Below are positions 54,061 through 64,000 of a stretch of 64,000 bases of DNA, piece after piece; within the stretch, counting starts at the first letter, position 1; each line of letters opens with the position of its first letter. The notes under the pieces were generated by a model. It ran no database searches. It worked only from the letters and a program-made list of their open reading frames with translations, and had not been told where the DNA came from. A program made the translations under genes and the position numbers. The stretch comes from Ferrovibrio sp. (lineage in GTDB: Bacteria > Pseudomonadota > Alphaproteobacteria > Ferrovibrionales > Ferrovibrionaceae), in assembly GCF_025869515.1 (NCBI RefSeq), contig NZ_JAOZVR010000117.1, forward strand, positions 1-64,000. Reading direction: 5' to 3'.

Positions 54061-56940
54061 TTAAGCGGTTAAAGCATCATCGACCAGCTTGGCCTGCTGC
54101 TGGTTATGCTTGCTCATCAGACCGGTCGCCGGCGACGCGGCCTCCATGCGGCCGGCATAGATCGGACGCTTCATCTTGGTGCCCAGCTCGGTCAGCACGG
54201 CTTCGATGTAGGGTTCGACGAAACACCAGGCGCCCATGTTTTTCGGCTCCTCCTGGCACCACACCACCGTCTTGGCATTCTTGTAGCGGCTGAGTTCAGT
54301 CATCAGCGCCTTGTGCGGGAACGGGTAGAGCTGCTCGACGCGCAGGATCACCGTATCCTTCATCTCGCGTTTCTGGCGCTCCTCGAACAGGTCGTAATAG
54401 ACCTTGCCGCTGCACAGGATGACACGCTTGATCTTGGCGTCATCATGCGGCGCGTCGTCCCACAGCACGCGATGGAAGGTCGAACCCGAACCCATTTCGG
54501 TCAGCTTCGACACCGCCAGCTTGTGCCGCAGCAGCGACTTCGGCGTCATCAGGATCAGCGGCTTGCGGAACTTGCGGTGCACCTGCCGGCGCAGGATGTG
54601 GAAGTAATTGGCCGGCGTGCTGCAGTTCGCCACCTGCATATTGTCTTCGGCGCAGAGCTGCAGATAACGCTCCAGGCGGGCCGAGCTGTGCTCGGGGCCC
54701 TGCCCCTCGTAGCCGTGCGGCAGCAGCACCGTGAGACCCGACATGCGCATCCACTTGGCTTCGCCCGAGGAGATGAACTGGTCGAACACCACCTGGGCGC
54801 CATTGGCGAAGTCGCCGAACTGGCCTTCCCACATCACCAGCGCATTCGGTTCGGCCAGGCTGTAGCCGTATTCGTAGCCAAGCACGGCGACTTCCGACAG
54901 CAAACTGTCGATCACCTCGTAATTGGCCTGGCCCTCGGCGATATGATTGAGCGGGACATAACGCTCTTCGGTCTGCTGGTCATGCCAGACGCTGTGCCGC
55001 TGGCTGAAGGTGCCGCGACCGCAATCCTGGCCGGACAGCCGCACCCCATGGCCCTCGAGCTGCAACGAGCCGAAAGCGAGCGCTTCCGCCGTCGCCCAGT
55101 CGATGCCCTCGCCCGCCTCGATGGCGGCACGCCGGTTCTGGGTGTTGCGCACCAGCGTCTTGTGGATGTTGAAGCCCTCCGGCACGGCGGTGATCGCCAT
55201 ACCGACCTTCTTCAGAGTCTCGAGCTCGACACCGGTGGTGCCGCGACGCTCGTCGCCCGAAGCCTGCTCCAGACCGGCCCACTTGCCTTCCAGCCAGTCG
55301 GCCTTGTTCGGCTTGAACGACTTGGAGGCTTCCAGCTCGCCTTCCAGCTTGTTCTGGAATTCGGTCACCATCGCTTCGGCATCAGCCTCGGTGAGCGTAC
55401 CTTCGTCGACCAGGCGCTTGGCATAAATCTGCCGCGTGGTCGGATGCGTTGCGATGTTGCGATACATGATCGGCTGGGTGAATGACGGATCGTCGGTCTC
55501 GTTATGGCCGTGGCGGCGATAACAGAACAGATCGATCACCACGTCCTTCTTGAACTGCTGACGGAATTCGATGGCGATCTTGGCCACGTGGGTCACCGCT
55601 TCGGGATCGTCGCCGTTGACGTGGAAGATCGGCGCCTGCACCACCTTGGCGCCATCCGACGGATAGGGCGAAGAGCGCGAATAGGATGGGTTGGTGGTGA
55701 ACCCGATCTGGTTATTGACGATGATATGGATCGTGCCGCCGGTGCGATAGCCGCGCAGCTCGCTGAGCGCGAAACATTCCGCCACCACGCCCTGGCCGGC
55801 AAAAGCGGCATCGCCGTGCAGCAGCACGGTCAGTACCGAGCCACGCTCGGTGTCGCCCCACTGGGTCTGCTTGGCGCGCGATTTGCCGAGGCAGACCGGA
55901 TTGATGATTTCCAGATGCGACGGATTGGCGGCGAGCGAGAGATGCACCTTGTTGCCGTCGAACTCGCGGTCCGACGAGACGCCGAGATGGTATTTCACAT
56001 CGCCCGACCCCTGGAAATCATCCGGGTGGTAGGCCATGCCCTTGAATTCGGAGAAGACGGCGCGATAGGGCTTGGCCATCACATTGGCCAGCAGGTTGAG
56101 GCGGCCGCGATGCGGCATGCCAAGCTCGATATCGCGCACGCCGAGCTGGCCGCCGCGCTTGATGATCGCTTCCATTGCCGGAATCAGCGCTTCGCCGCCT
56201 TCCAGGCCGAAGCGCTTGGTGCCGGTGAATTTCATGTGGCAAAAGCGTTCGAAAATCTCGCCTTCCACCAGCTTGTTCAGGATCGCCTTCTTGCCCTGCG
56301 GCGTGAACTGCACTTCCTTGTCGCGACCTTCGATGCGCGACTGGATCCAGGCCTTCTGTTCCGGATGGTAGATGTGCATGAACTCGACGCCGATGGTCGA
56401 GCAGTAGGTGCGGCGCAGAATCTGCAGGATCTCGCGCAGGGTGGCGCTTTCCAGACCCAGCATGTTGTCGATGAAGATCGACCGGTCCATATCGGCATCG
56501 GTGAAGCCGTAGGATTGCGGCTCCAGCTCCGGATGCGCGCCCGGCGCCTGGATGCCGAGCGGATCCAGATTGGCCATCAGATGGCCGCGGATGCGGTAGT
56601 TGCGGATCAGCATCGCCGCGCGGATGGTATCCAGTGCAGCGGAACGGGCATCGGCTGCCGTGGCACCGCCCTTGGCCGCGCGGTCGGCGGCTTTCGCCGC
56701 CTTGCCCTGCGGACCGAGCAGCCCCTCGTCTTCCATCGGCACCAGCACGGTGGCCGGCGCCCAGGACGGACGACTCAGCGCCTGCTTGGGCTGGCTGAAG
56801 TCGTCGCCCAGTGCCTCGAAGAACTGCTTCCAGGAAGCATCGACACTGTCGGGGTTGGCTACGTACTTGGCATACAGCTCCTCGACAAAGGTGCTGTTGC
56901 CACCGTAGAGGAATTGCGTGCGTTCAAGCTGCGCCGTCAT
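54061..56940 (-). CDS. sucA: 2-oxoglutarate dehydrogenase E1 component, SucA
   Basis: SucA decarboxylates 2-oxoglutarate with thiamine diphosphate and passes succinyl to SucB's lipoyl group. The 959-residue product has the family N-terminal tail (SWKQFFEAL), IRGHLMANLDPLG, GMPHRGRLNLLANV, and the ThDP region DAAFAGQGVVAE with NNQIGFTTNP. The C-terminal transketolase-like half carries RHNETDDPSFTQP and SAEVAVLGYEYGYSLAEP-like elements and QEEPKNMGAW. Normal length. It lies 48 bases after sucD in the suc operon. Confidence 0.97.
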   Translation of the reverse strand: MTAQLERTQFLYGGNSTFVEELYAKYVANPDSVDASWKQFFEALGDDFSQPKQALSRPSWAPATVLVPMEDEGLLGPQGKAAKAADRAAKGGATAADARSAALDTIRAAMLIRNYRIRGHLMANLDPLGIQAPGAHPELEPQSYGFTDADMDRSIFIDNMLGLESATLREILQILRRTYCSTIGVEFMHIYHPEQKAWIQSRIEGRDKEVQFTPQGKKAILNKLVEGEIFERFCHMKFTGTKRFGLEGGEALIPAMEAIIKRGGQLGVRDIELGMPHRGRLNLLANVMAKPYRAVFSEFKGMAYHPDDFQGSGDVKYHLGVSSDREFDGNKVHLSLAANPSHLEIINPVCLGKSRAKQTQWGDTERGSVLTVLLHGDAAFAGQGVVAECFALSELRGYRTGGTIHIIVNNQIGFTTNPSYSRSSPYPSDGAKVVQAPIFHVNGDDPEAVTHVAKIAIEFRQQFKKDVVIDLFCYRRHGHNETDDPSFTQPIMYRNIATHPTTRQIYAKRLVDEGTLTEADAEAMVTEFQNKLEGELEASKSFKPNKADWLEGKWAGLEQASGDERRGTTGVELETLKKVGMAITAVPEGFNIHKTLVRNTQNRRAAIEAGEGIDWATAEALAFGSLQLEGHGVRLSGQDCGRGTFSQRHSVWHDQQTEERYVPLNHIAEGQANYEVIDSLLSEVAVLGYEYGYSLAEPNALVMWEGQFGDFANGAQVVFDQFISSGEAKWMRMSGLTVLLPHGYEGQGPEHSSARLERYLQLCAEDNMQVANCSTPANYFHILRRQVHRKFRKPLILMTPKSLLRHKLAVSKLTEMGSGSTFHRVLWDDAPHDDAKIKRVILCSGKVYYDLFEERQKREMKDTVILRVEQLYPFPHKALMTELSRYKNAKTVVWCQEEPKNMGAWCFVEPYIEAVLTELGTKMKRPIYAGRMEAASPATGLMSKHNQQQAKLVDDALTA

Positions 56941-56988
56941 CGATGTCGTGGCGCCGCTTGTTGGCCGGCGCCGCCCTCTGTTTTCCTG

Positions 56989-57867
56989 TTACTTGCCGTT
57001 CAACAGTTCAACCAGGGTGGTGCCGAGCGCTGCCGGGCTTTCCGAGACTCGGATGCCGGCCGATCGCATGGCCTCCAGCTTGGTATTCGCATCGCCCTTG
57101 CCGCCCGAGATGATCGCGCCGGCATGACCCATGCGGCGCCCCGGAGGCGCAGTGCGGCCGGCGATGAAACCCACCGTCGGCTTCTTGATCTTGGACTTCA
57201 TCAGGAATTCGGCGGCTTCTTCCTCGGCGCTGCCGCCGATTTCGCCGATCATGATGATGCACTCGGTTTCCTTGTCGCCAAGGAAGAGTTCGAGCGCGTC
57301 GATGAAGTTGGTACCGTTGACCGGATCGCCGCCGATGCCGATGCAGGTGGTCTGGCCGAGGCCGGCCGCAGTGGTCTGCGCCACCGCTTCATAGGTCAGG
57401 GTGCCGGAGCGCGACACGATGCCGACCTTGCCGCGACGATGGATATGGCCCGGCATGATGCCGATCTTGCATTCGCCCGGCGTGATGACACCGGGGCAGT
57501 TCGGGCCGATCAGACGGGTTCTGGAGCCGGTGAGCGCGCGCTTGACCTTGACCATGTCGAGCACCGGGATGCCTTCGGTGATGCAGACCACCAGCGGAAT
57601 CTCGGCTTCGATGGCTTCCATGATCGAGTCGGCCGCGAACGGCGGCGGCACGTAGATCACGGAGGCATTGGCGCCGGTCTTTTCCACGGCATCGACAACG
57701 GTGTTGAACACCGGCAGACCGATATGCTGCGTGCCGCCCTTGCCCGGGGTGACACCGCCGACCATCTTGGTGCCGTAGGCAATCGCCTGTTCACTGTGGA
57801 AGGTGCCCTGGCTGCCAGTGATGCCCTGACAGATGACCTTGGTGTCCTTGTTGACGAGAACAGCCAT
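56989..57867 (-). CDS. sucD: Succinyl-CoA synthetase subunit alpha, SucD
   Basis: SucD carries the CoA site and the phospho-histidine of succinyl-CoA synthetase. The 292-residue product has the CoA-binding start [47 protein letters not shown], and the phosphorylated His H248 in [15 protein letters not shown]. Its ATG directly abuts the sucC stop without a gap, giving balanced synthesis of the two subunits. Confidence 0.98.
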   Translation of the reverse strand: MAVLVNKDTKVICQGITGSQGTFHSEQAIAYGTKMVGGVTPGKGGTQHIGLPVFNTVVDAVEKTGANASVIYVPPPFAADSIMEAIEAEIPLVVCITEGIPVLDMVKVKRALTGSRTRLIGPNCPGVITPGECKIGIMPGHIHRRGKVGIVSRSGTLTYEAVAQTTAAGLGQTTCIGIGGDPVNGTNFIDALELFLGDKETECIIMIGEIGGSAEEEAAEFLMKSKIKKPTVGFIAGRTAPPGRRMGHAGAIISGGKGDANTKLEAMRSAGIRVSESPAALGTTLVELLNGK

Positions 57868-59037
<1,170 letters not shown>

Positions 59038-59048
59038 GCTGACCTACG

Positions 59049-59060
59049 GGTTTTAAAACC
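59049..59060. promoter_or_regulatory. 12-base perfect palindrome upstream of sucC
   Basis: GGTTTTAAAACC lies 11 bases before the sucC ATG in the 264-base gap between lolA and the suc operon. Its position in the leader fits an operator or an mRNA element near the ribosome binding site. The rest of the gap is GC-rich and shows no gene. A second inverted repeat GGTAACC-G-GGTTACC (59292-59306) overlaps the lolA stop. Confidence 0.4.
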
Positions 59061-59301
59061 AGGACGAAAAGCCCCGGTTTCTCTGATTGCCGTTCGGGGC
59101 CGAGGTTATAGCAGCCTTCGGAAAGGCCGCAACCGCCGCGCCGGCGGAAATTCAGGTTTTACGACGAAAGTTCACGGACTTGCGCCCCCTGTCACCTGTC
59201 GTGACAAGTGTGAAATTCAGGCAGGTCGCCGGATGGATGCCCCTGCGGTATGGGGCTGTGCCGGCCAGGTCCGTTAACGAACGGCTGACCAGGTAACCGG
59301 G

Positions 59302-59967
59302 TTACCGGCGCTGCTGCAGCGCACGCTCCACCGCCGGCCGGTCGCCATAGGTGTAAAGGCGGGGGTTGATCTGCGGGTTGACGTCGACCTGCGACAGCGT
59401 GATCGCGGTATCCTTGCCCTGGGCGTCGGTGACGGTCCAGCCGGCGAATTCGAGCGGCCTGTCGCCAAAGACGACGGTCAGCGCGCCTTCCTTGGGCCGC
59501 TCGGGAGCAAACAGGGTCACCCGCAGGATGGCCGCGCCGCGCTCCACCCTGGCGATGCCGACACTGTCGTCGAACACCACTTTCTCGCGCAGCAGCAGGT
59601 CGAGCGGCGTGGCGCCGAGCGGGATACGCTCCACCGACTTCAGCTCGCGATCTTCCATGATGATGTAGGCACCATCCGACACAATCAGCATCGGCACCGG
59701 CGGATCGAATTCGAAGCGGAACCGTCCCGGCCGCGTCATGTAGATCTTGCCTTCGGCGGCGCTGCCGTCCGGCGCGACCTGCAGGAAGCGGCCCTGCATG
59801 CTGCGCACGGTGTTGAAATAATCGGCGATACGCTTGAGATCGGCCCTGTCGGTCTCGGTCAGCCTGGCTGAGCCGGCCGGAGCGGCGGCATAGGCAGCGG
59901 CGAGCGGCAGTTTCGCCGCAGTTGCGGCGACGGCCATGGCGAGCAGGAAGCGGCGGCGGTCGGTCAT
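59302..59967 (-). CDS. lolA: Outer-membrane lipoprotein carrier LolA
   Basis: LolA carries lipoproteins across the periplasm to LolB. The 221-residue product has a Sec signal (RRRFLLAMAVAATAAKLPLAAAYA) and the family's LKRIADYFNTVRSMQGRFLQVAPDGSAAEGKIYMTRPGRFRFEFDPP near residue 50, then NPRLYTYGDRP near the C-terminus. The fit matches the alphaproteobacterial LolA form. It reads leftward, 264 bases before the suc operon, and diverges from ybjQ across 82 bases. Confidence 0.9.
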   Translation of the reverse strand: MTDRRRFLLAMAVAATAAKLPLAAAYAAAPAGSARLTETDRADLKRIADYFNTVRSMQGRFLQVAPDGSAAEGKIYMTRPGRFRFEFDPPVPMLIVSDGAYIIMEDRELKSVERIPLGATPLDLLLREKVVFDDSVGIARVERGAAILRVTLFAPERPKEGALTVVFGDRPLEFAGWTVTDAQGKDTAITLSQVDVNPQINPRLYTYGDRPAVERALQQRR

Positions 59968-60049
59968 GGCACCGAGGGGTAGCCCCGGCAGATGGCGAAA
60001 TCAAGGCGGCATGCTTAAACTGCGGTGAAATCAACCCGGGGGACGCGCG

Positions 60050-60373
60050 ATGATCCTGACAACGACCGATAGCGTAGATGGCCGCAAAATCACGGCCTAT
60101 CTCGGCATTGTGGCCGGCGAAGCCGTGATGGGCACCAATATTTTCCGCGACTTCTTTGCCGGCATCACCGACATTCTGGGCGGCCGTTCGGGGTCTTATG
60201 AAAAGGAACTGCGCAAGGCCAAGGCCCTGGCACTCGAATCGATGACCGAGGAAGCCCAGACGCTGGGCGCCGATGCGGTGGTGGGCATGGACCTCGATTA
60301 CCAGCAGATCGGCGGCACGGATCGCCAAATGTTGATGGTCGCCGCCAGCGGAACTGCGGTAAAGTTGGCCTGA
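60050..60373 (+). CDS. ybjQ: YbjQ family protein (DUF74)
   Basis: The 107-residue protein begins [54 protein letters not shown] and contains [28 protein letters not shown], the full YbjQ/DUF74 pattern. It forms a pentameric beta-barrel-like fold in known structures. A heavy-metal-binding label exists for the family but function is unproven. GGGGGA lies 6 bases before the ATG. Confidence 0.93.
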   Translation: MILTTTDSVDGRKITAYLGIVAGEAVMGTNIFRDFFAGITDILGGRSGSYEKELRKAKALALESMTEEAQTLGADAVVGMDLDYQQIGGTDRQMLMVAASGTAVKLA

Positions 60374-60413
60374 GGCTGGGTCTTGCGCCCCGGTCCACCG
60401 GGGGAATCAGACA

Positions 60414-60962
60414 ATGGAATCGCGCTTTACCAGCTTCGTCGGCGGGCCGACGGGGCCGTGGAAGATTGTTTCGATGCGGGCCGTCAGTGGCAACGGCATG
60501 GCGCTGGCCAGCCATCTGGATCTGCGCGACGGCTTGACCGAGGTCGAAGACGTGACCTGGCAGCTGCGCGGTGTGGCCAGCCATCTGCGCTACACCAATG
60601 AAGACGAGCGCAAAGTGCTGGCCGCCATACAGCCGGCCCTGAACCGTCCGGAAGCGCGGTGCGCCGTACTGATTCCGATCCGCAAAACGGCGGCCTGGTG
60701 GCTGCTGGCCCAGGATGAACGCCGCGCCATCATCGAAGAGCGTTCGCGCCATATCGCCATCGGCATGACGTATCTGCCAGCCGTGGCGCGCAAACTGTTC
60801 CATGCCCGGGATTTGGGCGAGCCGTTCGATTTCCTCACCTGGTTCGAATTCGCGCCCCAGCATGCAGTCGCATTCGACGCTCTGCTGGTTGCCCTGCGCT
60901 CGAGCCCGGAATGGGATTACGTCGACCGCGAGGTGGAAATCCGGCTGGAGCGCAAGTGCTGA
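60414..60962 (+). CDS. Short chlorite dismutase family (Cld-like) heme protein
   Basis: The 182-residue product matches the short, single-domain Cld lineage. It has RKTAAWWLLAQDERRAIIEERSRHIAIGM, then YLPAVARKLFHARDLGEPFDFLTWFEFAP and EWDYVDREVEIRLERK. The probable heme-ligand His is H113 in SRHIAIG, and R126 in AVAR lies 13 residues on, the spacing of His and the distal Arg in the Nitrobacter enzyme. That Arg is needed for chlorite decomposition, so activity is possible but unproven. GGGGGAA precedes the ATG. It lies 40 bases after ybjQ. Confidence 0.82.
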   Translation: MESRFTSFVGGPTGPWKIVSMRAVSGNGMALASHLDLRDGLTEVEDVTWQLRGVASHLRYTNEDERKVLAAIQPALNRPEARCAVLIPIRKTAAWWLLAQDERRAIIEERSRHIAIGMTYLPAVARKLFHARDLGEPFDFLTWFEFAPQHAVAFDALLVALRSSPEWDYVDREVEIRLERKC

Positions 60963-60990
60963 CGGCGGGAGGGCTTCTGCCATTTCCGAC

Positions 60991-61018
60991 TTGAAATAGT
61001 ACGGCCGTTCTATATCCT
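60991..61018 (+). promoter_or_regulatory. Putative sigma-70 promoter for the alpha/beta hydrolase, with inverted repeat
   Basis: TTGAAA (60991-60996) and TATCCT (61013-61018) are spaced 16 bases, a reasonable -35/-10 pair. The spacer holds ACGGCCGT (61001-61008), a perfect 8-base palindrome, so repression by a dimeric regulator is possible. It lies in the gap between the Cld-like gene and the alpha/beta hydrolase gene. Confidence 0.45.
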
Positions 61019-61044
61019 GACTTCGACTCCTCCCCGGCGACTTC

Positions 61045-62034
61045 ATGTCGCTGCCCTATTGGAACAGGCCCGTAATGATCACTTCAGTCCGCGTTTCTCA
61101 CGTCAATAAAAGTACGAATGTTCGTTCTATTATAGAATTGCTGCTGCAACGCAGCCTGATCCGCGCTGGCTTCCGGCTGGCCCCTGGATGGGCGGCCGAC
61201 CGGGCGGCAGGACTGTTTCTCCGGCCGTGGCGTCGCCCCGGCCCAGGTCGTTCCCGGTATGTTTCACGTGAAACTCCCTTCGCGGCCGAAAGCGCCCTAG
61301 GCCCGGTCGCGGCCTGGAGCTTCGGGCCGACCGCACGGACCGCCCCGGCCATCCTGCTGGTGCATGGCTGGGAAGACGATCACCTGAGCTGGGCGCCGCT
61401 GATCGACAGGCTGGTACAGCGTGGCTATCGCGTGCTGGCGCTCGACCTGCCCGGCCATGGCCGCTCACCGGCCGACATCACTGGCATCCCGATCCTGGCG
61501 GCGGGCGTAGCGGCTGTCGGCCGCGAGGCCGAAACCATCGGCGCGGTTTCCGCTGACCGTCCGTTCAAGGCGGTGATCGCCCATTCGCTCGGCGGCACGG
61601 CGACGCTGATCGCCGCCACCGAACTTGGCCTGCGCGCTGAACGCTATGCCATCCTGGCGGCGCCGAATCACCCGCGCCTGTTTGCCGGCGCGATGATGCA
61701 GATGCTGGGGCTGAGTCGGCAGCAGACAGCCACCGTGTTCACCGCCATCGAACGGCTGATCGGCCGCACGATGGACTCGCTCTATCTGCCGCCCAAGCTG
61801 CGTCAGTTGGCGGTGCCGGGCCTGATCCTGCACAGCCGCGAGGATCGCACCGTGCCGCTGCAGCACAGCCAGGAAAATGCCGCTGCCTGGAGACGCGCAG
61901 AATTCCGCATCCTTGACGGGCTGGGCCATCGCCGCCTGATGACCGACGAGGCTGTGCACAGCATGTTGCTGCATTTCATCGACAGCACGGCTCCCGTCGA
62001 TGCCTATGGCCCGAAAAGCGACGCGGCAGACTAG
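61045..62034 (+). CDS. Alpha/beta hydrolase
   Basis: The 329-residue protein has the alpha/beta hydrolase core from about residue 95: AILLVHGWEDDHLSWAPLI with the oxyanion HG, LALDLPGHGRSPAD, the nucleophile elbow AHSLGGTATL, ILHSREDRTVPLQHS with the acidic residue, and a final GLGHRRLM with the His. The substrate is unknown. ATGs at 61045 and 61075 and a TTG at 61138 are all possible starts; the first 60 residues look unlike a domain. No signal peptide is clear. Its stop shares CTAG with fghA. Confidence 0.82.
   Translation: MSLPYWNRPVMITSVRVSHVNKSTNVRSIIELLLQRSLIRAGFRLAPGWAADRAAGLFLRPWRRPGPGRSRYVSRETPFAAESALGPVAAWSFGPTARTAPAILLVHGWEDDHLSWAPLIDRLVQRGYRVLALDLPGHGRSPADITGIPILAAGVAAVGREAETIGAVSADRPFKAVIAHSLGGTATLIAATELGLRAERYAILAAPNHPRLFAGAMMQMLGLSRQQTATVFTAIERLIGRTMDSLYLPPKLRQLAVPGLILHSREDRTVPLQHSQENAAAWRRAEFRILDGLGHRRLMTDEAVHSMLLHFIDSTAPVDAYGPKSDAAD
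61114..61137. repeat. Two overlapping inverted repeats near the hydrolase start
   Basis: ACGAATGTTCGT (61114-61125, 5-base arms) and TTCTATTATAGAA (61125-61137, 5-base arms) overlap by one base. Both are AT-rich against a GC-rich background. They fall inside the hydrolase frame if it starts at 61045, so either the true start is farther downstream or they are an intragenic operator. Partner regulator unknown. Confidence 0.4.
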
Positions 62035-62875
62035 CGCCGCAGCTGCTGGGCGTGATGGGCGATATGTTCGCCGATGAAACTGGCGATGAAATAGTAGCTG
62101 TGGTCGTAGCCGGCCTGCAGGCGGAGTGTCAGCGGGATGCCGGCCCCCGCCGCGGCATTGGCCAGCAGTTGCGGCTTGAGCTGGCTTTCGAGGAACTCAT
62201 CCGCCATGCCCTGGTCGATCAGCACCGGCTTGCGCCAATCGGTGTTCGACGCCAGCGCCGTGGCGTCCCAGGCAGCCCATGCCGCACGGTCAGCACCGAG
62301 ATAACCGGTGAAGGCCTTTTCGCCCCAGGGCACGCGGCTCGGCGCCACGATCGGCGCGAAAGCCGAGACCGACCTGTAAAGCTGCGGATTGCGGAAGGCA
62401 CAAATCAGTGCGCCATGCCCGCCCATCGAATGGCCGAAGATGCCGCTGCGCGCCATCTCCGCCATGGGGAAATGCTCACCGATCAGCGCCGGCAATTCCT
62501 GCGTCACGTAGGAATACATCCGGTAATGCCGCGCCCACGGCGCCTGCGTGGCATCGACATAGAAGCCGGCGCCGGAGCCGAAATCATATGACTCGTCCTC
62601 GCCCGGAATATTCACGCCGCGCGGACTGGTATCCGGCACCACCAGAATGAGGCCATGCTCGGCGGCATAGCGCTGCGCACCGGCCTTAGCCACCATGTTT
62701 TCCCAGGTGCAGGTGAGACCCGACAGATAATACAGCACCGGCAGTTTTGCGTTCTTCTCCGACGCCTGCGGCGGCAGATAGACGGCAAATTCCATCGTGC
62801 AGCCAAGCGACGTCGACGTGTGCCGCCAGACCTCTTGCTGGCCGCCGAAACAGGCCCAGTTCCTGATGCGCTCCA

Positions 62876-62876
<1 letters not shown>
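62031..62876 (-). CDS. fghA: S-formylglutathione hydrolase
   Basis: This esterase-D-family enzyme releases formate and glutathione, the last step of glutathione-dependent formaldehyde oxidation. The 281-residue product has GLTCTWENMVAKAGAQRYAAEHG, PDTSPRG and the nucleophile S150 in FGHSMGGHGAL, and the catalytic Asp/His region ends in YDHSYYFIASFIGEHI. Its ATG overlaps the adhC stop by one base (TGATG), so it is translationally coupled to the preceding pathway enzyme. Confidence 0.96.
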
Positions 62877-63988
<1,112 letters not shown>

Positions 63989-64000
63989 GGCGTATCCTCT

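Overview
The window reads as chromosomal DNA of a free-living, GC-rich alphaproteobacterium. The evidence is gene order rather than any search: yebC-ruvC-ruvA-ruvB-ybgC, zapA-6S RNA-5-formyltetrahydrofolate cyclo-ligase, priA/fsa/DUF484/xerC, sucC-sucD-sucA-sucB-lpd, adhC-fghA, and stand-alone PAS_5 proteins. No species is assigned. I saw no tRNA, rRNA, CRISPR array, prophage or transposase. Almost all DNA is coding, and many neighbours overlap by 1 to 14 bases.

Region by region: 1-3.5 kb is a leftward Holliday-junction repair operon (yebC, ruvC, ruvA, ruvB) leading into the tol-pal thioesterase ybgC. 3.8-5.5 kb holds three tandem PAS_5 paralogues. 5.5-8.7 kb is leftward: a coiled-coil protein, zapA, 6S RNA, formyl-THF cyclo-ligase, YmdB-type phosphodiesterase and a uracil-DNA-glycosylase-family protein. 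8.8-13.2 kb has a TauE/SafE permease, an acyl-CoA synthetase, a UbiX-like protein, a TIGR02444 protein and two DUF465 proteins. 13.2-16.9 kb is a LysR regulator divergent from AtuA-like, AtuA-tail-like and Bug binding-protein genes. 17-22.9 kb is accessory metabolism: an epimerase remnant, flavin monooxygenase, aldo/keto reductase, flavin amine oxidase, exported esterase and an OhrR-like regulator. 22.9-26.8 kb has LysE, prephenate dehydratase, KdsB, a membrane-anchored cytochrome c and a HisN-like phosphatase.

26.8-35.9 kb is a Yej-type peptide ABC importer with two different YejA-like binding proteins and a GNAT acetyltransferase between them, ending in a GhrA-like dehydrogenase. 35.9-38.2 kb has a Ycf46-like AAA+ ATPase and a small lipoprotein. 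38.2-43.8 kb has priA, fsa, DUF484, xerC and DUF3750. 43.9-45.7 kb is a DUF692/DUF2063 pair (BufB/BufC-like) with no recognisable precursor peptide. 45.7-50.9 kb has an M20 amidohydrolase, MFS and DMT transporters and an exported hydrolase. 51-59 kb is the 2-oxoglutarate dehydrogenase/succinyl-CoA synthetase operon, with a small ABM-like gene between sucB and lpd. 59.3-64 kb has lolA, ybjQ, a short chlorite-dismutase-family protein, an alpha/beta hydrolase and the glutathione-dependent formaldehyde pathway (adhC, fghA).

The points most worth a second look are the GNAT gene inside the duplicated-binding-protein Yej operon, the precursor-less MNIO pair, the short Cld that keeps the His/Arg pair, and four convergent gene pairs whose two stop codons share a single CTAG.
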